The notes under the pieces are model-generated. The model saw nothing but the letters and a program-made list of their open reading frames with translations, did no database searches and had not been told where the DNA came from. Of a DNA stretch of 54,243 bases, positions 1-7,912 are shown piece after piece. The number at the start of each line of letters is the position of its first letter. Positions within the stretch are counted from its first letter, which is position 1. The stretch lies in contig CAZFOY010000023.1 of the NCBI GenBank assembly GCA_964520865.1, positions 1 through 54,243 on the forward strand, read 5' to 3'. Source of the DNA: CAVQCT01 sp964520865. GTDB taxonomy: Bacteria; Zixibacteria; MSB-5A5; GN15; FEB-12. The translations under genes and the position numbers were made by a program.

Positions 1-1694
1 CACGTACCGAGGTTGCCTTCGGAATGCCAAAAAGCACCTGCCCCTTGCTTGTAGCCGCCGTAGGTTGTCCGGACGACCATTGGCATCTTGAACAGCCCGC
101 CGGATCTCTGATATGTCGTGGCGACACGATCCTTCAGCATCTGGTATGCCGGTGACATATAATCGAGAAACTGGATCTCAGGGATCGGCCGCCTGCCCTG
201 GTAGACATGGCCACCGGCCCGTCCCAGTATGCCTGCCTCGTCGAGAGGGGTATTGAAACACCGGCTGTTGCCGAATTCACGCTGGAGATTCTTGGTGACC
301 AGGAAAACTCCACCCTTACCCTTCAGCTTGGACTGCTTCTCTACGTCTTCAATCATGTGACCGGAGAAATCCGCAACATCTTCGCCGAAGAGGATTACGT
401 CTTCGCTGAGCATGAAGAGATCGAAAAGGGTATAGTTGATCGCGAAGCGCATGGTCATCGGGCCGACATTCTCCGGAAGTTCCGGGGAACTGAAGTACCC
501 CTTCTCGTGGAACGACTGAAACTTCGCCTTGCGATCGACCTTGGCGGCATCCCGGAACTTCTTCCAGTTTGCCTGAGCTTCCTCGAAGTTGTACGTCCCG
601 ACGTATTTCAGAATATGTTCGGCCGTCTTCGGGCGGAACGTCTTGACCGCCTTCTGCGATTCGGCCGAGACCGCTTCATCGAGGTCGTCCCACATCTTCT
701 TGATTTCCTGAGGCGTGAGAATCCCGTCTTCGATAAGCGTGTTGCTTGTTTTCAGTACGCAGTCGTTGTAGGTATGCCAGTCGAGTTCAACCGGGTCCAT
801 GTAGAACGACTGATCGTCTGATCCCGAGTGCGATCCTTCACGGGTAGTCCGGATATTCATCAGCACCGGTCCGTTGCCGGCCCGGGTGTACTCGACCCCC
901 TCCGCTACTTTAGCGAGTGAATCCTTAATGTCAGTACCATCGACCTGCATGATTTTCAGACCGAACCGCTGGAACCCTTCAAACGGCGTCGTCGGGTCTC
1001 CCTCCGGGAATTGTTCTTCAACGGACACGGAAATTGCCCAGCCGCAGTTGTATATCGCGGCAATGAATCTTGTCTTGTAGAATGCAGTGTAGAAGACCGC
1101 ACGGGAGAATTCGGCCTCCGAAGTTGAGCCTTCGCCGATACTGCAGACCGTTATCGCATCGGTCGGATAGGCCCCTCCCGGAAGGTGCGATTGTTTGGAA
1201 ATCGGAAGCGGATGTTTGATCGCTTCGCTTAGCCCGGCCGCTTCCATGGCATGTCCGCCGGTCGGCGACGACTGAGGCAGAATGGCCAGATCGGGATATC
1301 CCGGATGGGCCGGAATTTGTTGGCCTTTGTTCTTGGAGCGGGGATCGCCGATCGCTTCCAGCATCTTGTCTTCGAGCGTCGAGCCGCGATGGAGATCGAA
1401 CGCTTTATTGCGATAGTATCCCACCCACGGATCGTTCTTGCGAAGCGACTCCGCGAACACGACATCGATCATTTCTTTTCCGCCACAGCCGATAAAGAAC
1501 CGATTATATCCTTTTCTCAGAAGCAGCTTCTCTTCGCGCTCGACCCGCCGTGCTTTGAGCATGGTGAACAGCATCCCGCGAAGTTCCGCAGGAGTCTTGC
1601 CCGAGTATGCTTCAAGGGGGGTATTGTCTTTCGGCCTCGTTTTGACCTTGCTCTCAACCTCTTGAACTTTGTCTATAATCGCGAGGACGTCCAA
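1..1694 (-). CDS. Fused alpha/beta E1 component of a 2-oxoacid dehydrogenase (5' part, runs off the window)
   Basis: A leftward reading frame stays open from a TTG codon at 1694 to the window edge (564 codons). AAGGAG at 1703-1708 lies 8 nt upstream of the TTG; no ATG is as well placed. The first half is an E1-alpha module with the thiamine-diphosphate region GEGSTSEAEF followed by YNCGWAISV, and later the phospholoop-like HSGSDD. The second half begins an E1-beta module (TMRFAINYTLFD, LFGEDVADFSGH). The family decarboxylates pyruvate or branched-chain 2-oxoacids and passes the acyl group to a lipoyl E2. Alpha and beta are separate genes in many bacteria but fused here. Substrate cannot be decided from sequence alone, and the C-terminal part of E1-beta is missing. 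No E2 or E3 gene is visible. The neighbour to the right is divergent. Confidence 0.88.
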   Translation of the reverse strand, partial: MDVLAIIDKVQEVESKVKTRPKDNTPLEAYSGKTPAELRGMLFTMLKARRVEREEKLLLRKGYNRFFIGCGGKEMIDVVFAESLRKNDPWVGYYRNKAFDLHRGSTLEDKMLEAIGDPRSKNKGQQIPAHPGYPDLAILPQSSPTGGHAMEAAGLSEAIKHPLPISKQSHLPGGAYPTDAITVCSIGEGSTSEAEFSRAVFYTAFYKTRFIAAIYNCGWAISVSVEEQFPEGDPTTPFEGFQRFGLKIMQVDGTDIKDSLAKVAEGVEYTRAGNGPVLMNIRTTREGSHSGSDDQSFYMDPVELDWHTYNDCVLKTSNTLIEDGILTPQEIKKMWDDLDEAVSAESQKAVKTFRPKTAEHILKYVGTYNFEEAQANWKKFRDAAKVDRKAKFQSFHEKGYFSSPELPENVGPMTMRFAINYTLFDLFMLSEDVILFGEDVADFSGHMIEDVEKQSKLKGKGGVFLVTKNLQREFGNSRCFNTPLDEAGILGRAGGHVYQGRRPIPEIQFLDYMSPAYQMLKDRVATTYQRSGGLFKMPMVVRTTYGGYKQGAGAFWHSEGNLGT

Positions 1695-1702
1695 GTTGAT
1701 AT

Positions 1703-1708
1703 CTCCTT
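1703..1708 (-). promoter_or_regulatory. Shine-Dalgarno AAGGAG that fixes the TTG start of the E1 gene
   Basis: AAGGAG on the minus strand with 8 nt to TTG at 1694. This is the only well-placed initiation signal for the frame, so a TTG start is preferred over downstream ATG codons. Confidence 0.6.
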
Positions 1709-1939
1709 GTTATTTATTGTCAGAATATTGCATTCGAGTGATTGTTACCGCAGAGTATAACGTCTTCAGAAAAAATTTGCTCCACAAAATATGCATTTTC
1801 GCAAAAAAATGAAATCAAATTTTCCTCGGCCCTTCTTTTTCCCGCTTGCGCCGACCGATCTGTCCCGCTTTATTGACTCCACAGACCGCTTTACACGATT
1901 AATGACGTTGTTATACAATTAGTTAGAAAGGACCTTACC

Positions 1940-3964
1940 ATGGCCAAAAAGTCGACCTCTAAAGTCCCCAAGCGACGTCCGATCTCAGCGCAGGACCTCT
2001 TCAAGCTTAGAATACCGGGCTCGGTTGCTCTCTCACCGGACGAACAATCAATCGCGTACTCCGTCGAACGAATGGATGAGAAAGAGAACAAATACTTCTC
2101 CAATCTCTGGATCTACGATATCCCGTCGAAAACAAGTCGCCAATTCACCTTCGGTAATCAGAACGATGGCGGTGCTGTCTGGTCGCCGGATGGAGGCAAA
2201 ATCGCGTTCATATCGACCCGGGACAAGAAAACCGGGATCTACATCATGCCTTGCGATGGCGGTGCTGAAGAAAAGATAATCGAGATCGACGGCGCTATCG
2301 GCAATCTGACCTGGACGCCCGACGGCAAACGATTCGTCTTTTGCCTGAGGTACAATGATTCACATTGGATCAAAGACGAGAAGAAAAAGAAAGAAGCTCC
2401 GGTTTATCGCCACATCACCAGGCTGTTCTATCGTCTCGATGGCATGGGCTTCATGCCGAAAGACAAATTTCAGATTTACTCGTTTGACATCGCCTCCCGT
2501 AACCTGAAACGGCTGACTAACGGAACCCGCGACAACCAGTCGCCCTCGGTGTCTGCGGACGGTAAGTGGATAGCGTTTGTATCCAATCGCTCGAAGAATC
2601 CGGATATGGAAATGCTCCGGGACGACCTGTTCGTTATCCCAATCGACGGCGGGAAAGAAAGACGAATACCCACTCCCCCCGGTCCGATTGCCGTACCGAA
2701 ATTCTCTCCGAACGGCAAGCTCATCGCATATGTCGGCCACGACAATCCGGACGATGAATGGGGCGTCACGAACATGCACGTTTGGACCGTCGGCGTCAAA
2801 GGTCAGCCGAAAGCGAAAGACCTGATGCCGATGTTCGATCGGATGGCGTACGATCAGTCAATAACCGACATGGGTGAAGGTCATGACCTGACTCCGCTCG
2901 TCTGGTCGGCCGACAGCAAACGAATCTACTTCCCGTCGTCCGATACCGGTGTGACGAATCTTTATTATGTCCCGGCGTCCGGTGGGAAACCGACTCGCGT
3001 GTTCAAGGGTAAGTGCCATGTCAAGGCATTCTCGCTCAACGGAAGGACCAGAACGGCCGCCCTGATCTATGCCGATCTGAACAACCCGGGAGAAATAGTG
3101 ACCTGTCCTGCCCAGTATGGCGGCGAGAAGAAAGCGAAACAGTGCACCCAGCTTAACAAGTTCCTGAGCAGCGAGGTCGTGCTTGGAAAGACGAACGATG
3201 TCATGTTCAAGTCGTTCGACGGAACCGAAGTTCAGGGTTGGATGCTCCTTCCGCCCAATTTCAATCGGAACAAGAGGTATCCGGGCGTACTACAAATCCA
3301 CGGCGGTCCTCGGGTTCAGTACGCTTACTCGTTCTTCCACGAGATGCAATATCTCGCGGCCAAAGGTTATGTCGTCTTCTACACCAACCCGAGAGGCGGA
3401 TCAGGACGCGGCGAAACCTGGGCAGATGCCATCGCCGGCGGATGGGGAGATCTCGATTACCGCGACTGCATGGCGGCCGCCGACTACATGGAAAAGCAGA
3501 AATTCATCGACAAGAAGCGAATCGGTGTGACGGGCGGATCGTACGGCGGATACATGACGAACTGGATGATCGGCCATACCAACCGGTTCAAGGCCGCCGT
3601 TACTCAGCGCTCGGTGACGAATCTGATCTCGATGTTCGGAGCGTCGGATATCGGCCACTCGCTCATGCGGGAATTTCATGGGTTCCCCTGGACGAACAAA
3701 GAGAACTACGAGAAATGCTCGCCCATATCCTATTTCAAGAACGTCAAGACGCCTGTCCTGATTATTCACAGCGAACAGGATCTTCGCTGCCATATCGAGC
3801 AGGGCGAACAGATGTTCGCGATGCTCAAATGCATGGGCAAAACTGTCGAGATGGTACGCTTCCCGGAGGAGCCGCACGGACTCTCCCGACACGGACGCCC
3901 CGACCGACGCATCGCCCGTCTCGAGTGGATGGAAAAATGGTTTCGGCGATACCTAAAGAAGTAA
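1940..3964 (+). CDS. S9 family (prolyl oligopeptidase-type) serine peptidase
   Basis: 674 residues, cytoplasmic by appearance because no signal peptide is seen. The N-terminal half contains repeated beta-propeller blades of the TolB/WD40-like type (LSPDEQSIAYS, VWSPDGGKIAF, WTPDGKRFVF, VSADGKWIAF, FSPNGKLIAY). The C-terminal third is an alpha/beta-hydrolase with nucleophile Ser534 in GGSYGGYM, Asp614 in SEQDLR and His646 in EPHG, a complete S9 triad. The family cleaves short peptides or acylated N-terminal residues, and acylaminoacyl-peptidase-like (S9C) is the closest match by motif. AAAGGA at 1927-1932 lies 7 nt before the ATG. It is monocistronic, divergent from the E1 gene and convergent with the next gene. 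Exact peptide specificity is unknown. Confidence 0.92.
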   Translation: MAKKSTSKVPKRRPISAQDLFKLRIPGSVALSPDEQSIAYSVERMDEKENKYFSNLWIYDIPSKTSRQFTFGNQNDGGAVWSPDGGKIAFISTRDKKTGIYIMPCDGGAEEKIIEIDGAIGNLTWTPDGKRFVFCLRYNDSHWIKDEKKKKEAPVYRHITRLFYRLDGMGFMPKDKFQIYSFDIASRNLKRLTNGTRDNQSPSVSADGKWIAFVSNRSKNPDMEMLRDDLFVIPIDGGKERRIPTPPGPIAVPKFSPNGKLIAYVGHDNPDDEWGVTNMHVWTVGVKGQPKAKDLMPMFDRMAYDQSITDMGEGHDLTPLVWSADSKRIYFPSSDTGVTNLYYVPASGGKPTRVFKGKCHVKAFSLNGRTRTAALIYADLNNPGEIVTCPAQYGGEKKAKQCTQLNKFLSSEVVLGKTNDVMFKSFDGTEVQGWMLLPPNFNRNKRYPGVLQIHGGPRVQYAYSFFHEMQYLAAKGYVVFYTNPRGGSGRGETWADAIAGGWGDLDYRDCMAAADYMEKQKFIDKKRIGVTGGSYGGYMTNWMIGHTNRFKAAVTQRSVTNLISMFGASDIGHSLMREFHGFPWTNKENYEKCSPISYFKNVKTPVLIIHSEQDLRCHIEQGEQMFAMLKCMGKTVEMVRFPEEPHGLSRHGRPDRRIARLEWMEKWFRRYLKK

Positions 3965-4011
3965 GAAGATCATCGATCTAAGATAGCCCCGAACGGAACC
4001 GGGTCATGCGA

Positions 4012-4440
4012 TCATCCGCGCTGACCCATTCCGTTTGGTGATTTAATCTTGTAGCCCTGTTCCTTCAGGAACTTCTCTCCCTCCTCGCGGGTGCGAAACG
4101 TCTTCGACATCTCCTTTGTTCCGCCACGCTCGAACATCTTCTGAAGCTGGCTGTACGTCACGGTGTTGTTGATAATATTCACCGACCAGACCATGTTGTG
4201 AGCACGACACCATTCGAGATGCTTGGCGATCGTCGCGATGACCTCCGGCGACCCTGTCTTCCAATTGCTCAGATCGCACAGTTTCGCCCAAGGCTTCTTG
4301 ATCAGGTCGACCGTCTCGCGCTCGAACTCTTCACTGTAGTGTTGGGCCGTACTCAATCGCCAGCTTCCGTAGATCTTCTCATAGATGACGCCGTTATCCA
4401 GATCGACATCGAATGAGAACTCAAACGCCCACTTCCTCAT
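4012..4440 (-). CDS. Small STAS/SpoIIAA-like protein of unknown function
   Basis: 142 residues, soluble, no signal peptide. Alternating strands and helices (DNGVIYEKIYGSW, WAKLCDLSNW, a helix EVIATIAKHLEWC, then VWSVNIIN) and a C-terminal basic tail resemble the SpoIIAA-like/STAS fold seen in small regulators and lipid-binding proteins. This is a fold-level guess, not a family match. It has its own promoter (4501-4529), stands alone and is convergent with the S9 peptidase. An AGGTAG-like ribosome site is close to the ATG. Confidence 0.6.
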   Translation of the reverse strand: MRKWAFEFSFDVDLDNGVIYEKIYGSWRLSTAQHYSEEFERETVDLIKKPWAKLCDLSNWKTGSPEVIATIAKHLEWCRAHNMVWSVNIINNTVTYSQLQKMFERGGTKEMSKTFRTREEGEKFLKEQGYKIKSPNGMGQRG

Positions 4441-4500
4441 GCTGAACTACCTATCCTCTTTCCTGGAAAATGGTGACAAAAACTACCCGGAAGATGATTT

Positions 4501-4529
4501 TATATATCAGCTTAAGCTTGTCAGGTCAA
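4501..4529 (-). promoter_or_regulatory. Sigma-70-type promoter of the STAS-like gene, with a palindrome in the spacer
   Basis: Minus strand TTGACC (4529-4524), 17-nt spacer, TATATA (4506-4501), about 60 nt upstream of the ATG at 4440. The spacer contains the perfect 10-bp palindrome AGCTTAAGCT (4509-4518), a possible operator. Confidence 0.55.
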
Positions 4530-4652
4530 CATAAATCGTACTTTTTTTCACAACAAATTGGACTGAATGGATAGTTTTCATCCAGTGAAAGTTGGACCGC
4601 TTTCGGTCACTTTCGTCAACGGGTCATTTCGCGTCGTGAAAGAGAATCAGTG

Positions 4653-6704
4653 TTACATCAAACCGATCGTAGCGTTGATAACGAATCGTCGGCCCGGCGA
4701 AGGAAAGTCCCGATCGAACTGATCAAATCCGAACTGATCCGGCCGTTTTTGATTCGTCAGATCGTATCCTGAGAGTGAAAGCGTGATATCGGGCACGACC
4801 CGTACGGAGACAGAGGCGCTCAGCTCATACACTGATCGCAGGATCTTGGTGTAATACTCTGTTATTAAAGAGCGCTTATCGGTGAAATCGAGACCAAAAA
4901 CGTATGAAATTTTTCTATGAGCGCCTTCAATGTTCAGTCGCCACTTGAGATCGGGGACGTAGTTCGCCTTCGCAAAATCATTCGAACTCGCCGAAGTCTG
5001 CTTAGCCTTTTGATACACTCCTCCCCACTCCAGGGATAGCTCTCTCACAAATCGATAGCTCATTTTCAAGTCAATACCGGTAGTACGAAACCGGTTGACA
5101 TTGACCGGCACCGACTTTCCCGATGTCGGTTGATACTGGTACTGAATCAGTGAATCAATAAATTGGTGAAAGAAGGTCGCGGATGCCGAAGACCTGCCTT
5201 CGGATGAACCGAAGTCAAGCGACGCGATGATCGAATGCGAGACCTCCGGATTAAGATCCCTGTTGCCGGCAGTGAAGAAATCTTCGGCGAACTGCTCGGC
5301 AATCGAGGGGAGCCTGAAAGCGTAGGCGTAACCAAGCTTGAATCTGACATCCGCTGCCGGAGAAAGAATCGTCCCCAGATTGTACGACGGTTGCGCCCGG
5401 CGATTTCTCACAAACTGTACCCGGCCGCTCAGATCGAGCTCCCACAATCCGGCAGCCTCCCAGATGACATTTGACCATAGATCGACCTGCCGTTGTGAAG
5501 CGTCCCAGGCGTTCTGCGAATCGTACGAATACTCGTAAGGCGCAAACGGTCCTGAGGTGTTTGTCGCCAAATTGCGATCATGGGAGCCGGAATTCAGCGA
5601 CCCGGACAGCCAGTCGAGGCCGCCTGCTACCGTCGCCCCGCCGATTCTATTCATATACCTGACATTCATGCCGGAGGATCGCTTGTCGTAAAGATAGGTC
5701 GAATAGACGTCCACCGAATCATGATTCAATGAAGAGTCCACAGGCGTAATCGTGCTGTCGAACGTGAAGTAGTCGTATTGATAATTGTACAGCGAATAGT
5801 AATCCAGCTTCTTCTTCTCCCAAAACAATCCGAGACCGAACTGTCCGTTGGCGGAGTGATCATAGCGGTACTGCAGGTCTGTCGAGTAGTCTTCGTCCCG
5901 TTGATGGTTGTACGTGGAGTACGACTCAGCTGATCCGTACGCCGGGATATTGTCTGTTGCCGGAGTCGGACCGGGAACGCCGAGGCTGTCGTTGAAATAC
6001 CGTGCTGATGCCGTCACATGATGTCGATTGTCCGGTGATATGTAGTCTCCGCGCAGGTTGAACAGATATCGTTCGGACCCGGCGTTGTCACGGCCGTTGT
6101 CGGCACGAGTAAATTCGGCGTAGCCACCGACACCAACCTGTCCGATTCTTTTATCAACATTTGCTTCGTACGTATGAAGTCCGTAGCTTCCCTGCCGCGT
6201 GGAGACCTCGATTCGATCGGCAAGAGCGGTCGACGAAATCAAATTGATGACACCGCCGACAGCATCCGAACCGTAGAAGGCTGATTGCGGACCCTTAAGA
6301 ATCTCGATCCGCTGGAATTCATCGGCACTGTAATCAGAGAGATTGAACCCGCCGAGGGAATAGTCTTTGACCGGACGACCGTTGTAAAGCAGAAGCATAT
6401 GCCGGTTGAAGACTCCCCAGTTGGATAGAGTGGTCAGGGAACCGATCCCATTCTGGTTGCGGACATCGAGTCCCCCGCGGCCATCCAGCGCCTCTTCGAG
6501 GGTCCCGTCTCCCTGCAGCTCGCTTCGCTTGATCAAAACTGTCGGCCAGACGGATCTCTCCGGCGTCAGGCCGAATCGATTTGCGGTTACGATGATACTG
6601 TCTGTTAAGGTATGGACTGAAGACACCTCGCTGGTGTCAGTGGCCGCCCGGGTTCCCGTCGCTCCCAGGGCGAGGCTAAGAAGGATAAGAAAAACGCGCC
6701 TCAC
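4653..6704 (-). CDS. TonB-dependent outer-membrane receptor, BtuB-like (cobalamin/corrinoid uptake)
   Basis: 683 residues with a signal peptide (basic start, hydrophobic stretch to about residue 20, TRA-A), a TonB-box-like segment DSIIVTA at about 35-41, and a plug domain (LEEALDGRGGLDV, IEILKGPQSAFYGSDAVGG). A long beta-barrel follows, rich in alternating aromatic residues. The family imports cobalamin or metal chelates across the outer membrane using TonB energy. The cobalamin riboswitch just upstream argues strongly for a corrinoid substrate. The start is GTG at 6704 with GGAGGG at 6709-6714; that ribosome site can pair into a hairpin (6710-6723). The protein ends in GLM rather than the usual aromatic residue. 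No B12 ABC transporter genes are next to it. Confidence 0.9.
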   Translation of the reverse strand: MRRVFLILLSLALGATGTRAATDTSEVSSVHTLTDSIIVTANRFGLTPERSVWPTVLIKRSELQGDGTLEEALDGRGGLDVRNQNGIGSLTTLSNWGVFNRHMLLLYNGRPVKDYSLGGFNLSDYSADEFQRIEILKGPQSAFYGSDAVGGVINLISSTALADRIEVSTRQGSYGLHTYEANVDKRIGQVGVGGYAEFTRADNGRDNAGSERYLFNLRGDYISPDNRHHVTASARYFNDSLGVPGPTPATDNIPAYGSAESYSTYNHQRDEDYSTDLQYRYDHSANGQFGLGLFWEKKKLDYYSLYNYQYDYFTFDSTITPVDSSLNHDSVDVYSTYLYDKRSSGMNVRYMNRIGGATVAGGLDWLSGSLNSGSHDRNLATNTSGPFAPYEYSYDSQNAWDASQRQVDLWSNVIWEAAGLWELDLSGRVQFVRNRRAQPSYNLGTILSPAADVRFKLGYAYAFRLPSIAEQFAEDFFTAGNRDLNPEVSHSIIASLDFGSSEGRSSASATFFHQFIDSLIQYQYQPTSGKSVPVNVNRFRTTGIDLKMSYRFVRELSLEWGGVYQKAKQTSASSNDFAKANYVPDLKWRLNIEGAHRKISYVFGLDFTDKRSLITEYYTKILRSVYELSASVSVRVVPDITLSLSGYDLTNQKRPDQFGFDQFDRDFPSPGRRFVINATIGLM

Positions 6705-6709
6705 GGCAC

Positions 6710-6723
6710 CCTCCGATCGGAAG
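6710..6723 (-). promoter_or_regulatory. Candidate ribosome-site-sequestering hairpin of the cobalamin switch
   Basis: Minus strand CTTCC-GATC-GGAGG can form a 5-bp stem (one G-T pair) that hides the Shine-Dalgarno of the receptor gene. It lies between the riboswitch aptamer and the GTG start and fits translational repression. Inferred from pairing only. Confidence 0.4.
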
Positions 6724-6779
6724 CAGTCGGCGCGGCATTCCGGCCCGGTCAGCCCGCGCTGACGGCTTTCGCATGATGT

Positions 6780-6945
6780 TGCTCACGGCAGGTTTCCTGG
6801 CTCAGGCATCGAATCCTCCGAAACGCCTTCCCGGTTTCAACCGGTGGCATGAAGTTTCGGAAGTAGCCTTTCACAGTAGCGGGGCTGCGACGGATTCGCA
6901 CCGTCTTCCCTATTATCCGCTCAGATGAACGGCACCGTAAGATTT
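6780..6945 (-). ncRNA. Cobalamin (AdoCbl-type) riboswitch
   Basis: On the minus strand the conserved blocks occur in the right order: GGTGCGAATCCGTCGCAGCC, CCCGCTACTGTGA, GCCACCGG, CCGGGAAGGC and the B12-box-like GAGCCAGGAAACCTGCC near 6784-6800. It lies directly upstream of the BtuB-like TonB receptor. Known switches of this class bind adenosyl- or methylcobalamin and repress transport or synthesis genes. The boundaries given are approximate. Confidence 0.95.
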
Positions 6946-6953
6946 GTCTTATT

Positions 6954-6982
6954 AATTTGCGTGTGATCGTCGGGCATGTCAA
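6954..6982 (-). promoter_or_regulatory. Putative promoter of the riboswitch-receptor transcript
   Basis: Perfect TTGACA (-35, 6982-6977), 17-nt spacer and a weak CAAATT (-10, 6959-6954), ending just upstream of the riboswitch. The weak -10 lowers confidence. Confidence 0.45.
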
Positions 6983-7026
6983 GTACAGAATAAGCCGGCC
7001 GGTGACTTAAGGCGTGATGCGAGGCC

Positions 7027-7860
7027 TTACCGTTCGACGTAGACAAGCTTTCGCTTGTAGTCGACGGTCATTTTGAATCGATACAGAAAGCTGGCCCCGA
7101 TTATGCCGCTGAAATCCGCCCGAGGGATGCGTCGGTGAAAGGTCGACAGGTCGGATACCACCGCCCGCACATTCTCCGATTCCACGTTATCGCTCAGGGC
7201 GATACTCGGAACAGTGACTCTCGCCCCATCGCTCTCACCCAGCCCGAGGCTCTCGGCGAGTGGCAGATCGATTGTAGTATATGAAGCGCAGTAATCGAGG
7301 ATCATCGGGACGGTCGTGTCGCCGATAGTCGCATCTACAAGTATGAGATGCTGATACTGAGAAAACTCAATCTCGTCATACTGCTTGCCGTTGAGAAATT
7401 TCGGCTCGAACGAATACAATTCAAGGGTGCGGTTCGGATAATCGACACAGACAAAGAACCGATTGAGGATATCAGCACCGATGAGCCCGTCGGGCATTCC
7501 TCCGGTTGTATCGTTGGTAAGCGCGTTCATGTCAACGGCGGTCGCACTGAGATTGTACAGAGTCTGATCGCTTCCAAGCGTAAGCGAGCGCAAAGACACA
7601 AAACCTGCTTTAGAACTGCCCTCGACCCCGACAATATCCCGCTGCCCCGGTCCGTTCAGGATTTCAAGCCCGTTATCTTTGGCGAACGTACGGTCGATAT
7701 ACAACCGGTCGGCGCCGGTGTCTATTCCGAATTTCCCTTTGACGATACCGTTCAGAGTGACATTCACCTCGACCAGACCTCTCGAAGGATCGAATGGAAT
7801 CGTCTCGGCGGCAAGGCTGCATCCGAACAACATCGACAAAACGCAGAGCAGGGTTTTCAT
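7027..7860 (-). CDS. Exported retropepsin-like aspartyl protease family protein (two tandem domains)
   Basis: 277 residues with a signal peptide (MKTLLCVLSMLFGCSLAAET). The first clan-AA domain has the catalytic-type motif GIDTGAD (D47-T48-G49) and the flap/partner segment GLIGADILNRFFVCVDY. The second repeats the fold but has DYC (189-191) in place of DTG, and ends with GIIGASFLYRFKMTVDY. The family comprises periplasmic or envelope proteases, many uncharacterised. It lies 52 nt downstream of ccmF and is probably co-transcribed, but no link to cytochrome maturation is established. The degenerate second site suggests that only the first half, perhaps as a dimer, could be catalytic. Confidence 0.8.
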   Translation of the reverse strand: MKTLLCVLSMLFGCSLAAETIPFDPSRGLVEVNVTLNGIVKGKFGIDTGADRLYIDRTFAKDNGLEILNGPGQRDIVGVEGSSKAGFVSLRSLTLGSDQTLYNLSATAVDMNALTNDTTGGMPDGLIGADILNRFFVCVDYPNRTLELYSFEPKFLNGKQYDEIEFSQYQHLILVDATIGDTTVPMILDYCASYTTIDLPLAESLGLGESDGARVTVPSIALSDNVESENVRAVVSDLSTFHRRIPRADFSGIIGASFLYRFKMTVDYKRKLVYVER

Positions 7861-7912
7861 AAGTGAAATTATCGACCTTGAGCCAGCGGAGATTGAGACC
7901 TAATTCGACACT

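Noticed and set aside
207..821. A 204-codon plus-strand frame near the left edge
   Set aside because: It lies opposite the E1 frame, which continues without stop and carries TPP motifs.
6749..6982. A 78-codon leftward frame upstream of the TonB receptor
   Set aside because: It overlaps the conserved cobalamin riboswitch and its product resembles no protein.
7005..7029. Inverted repeat TAAGGC/GCCTTA at the end of the aspartyl protease gene, considered as a terminator
   Set aside because: Short stem, overlaps the stop codon, and no T-tract follows on the minus strand.
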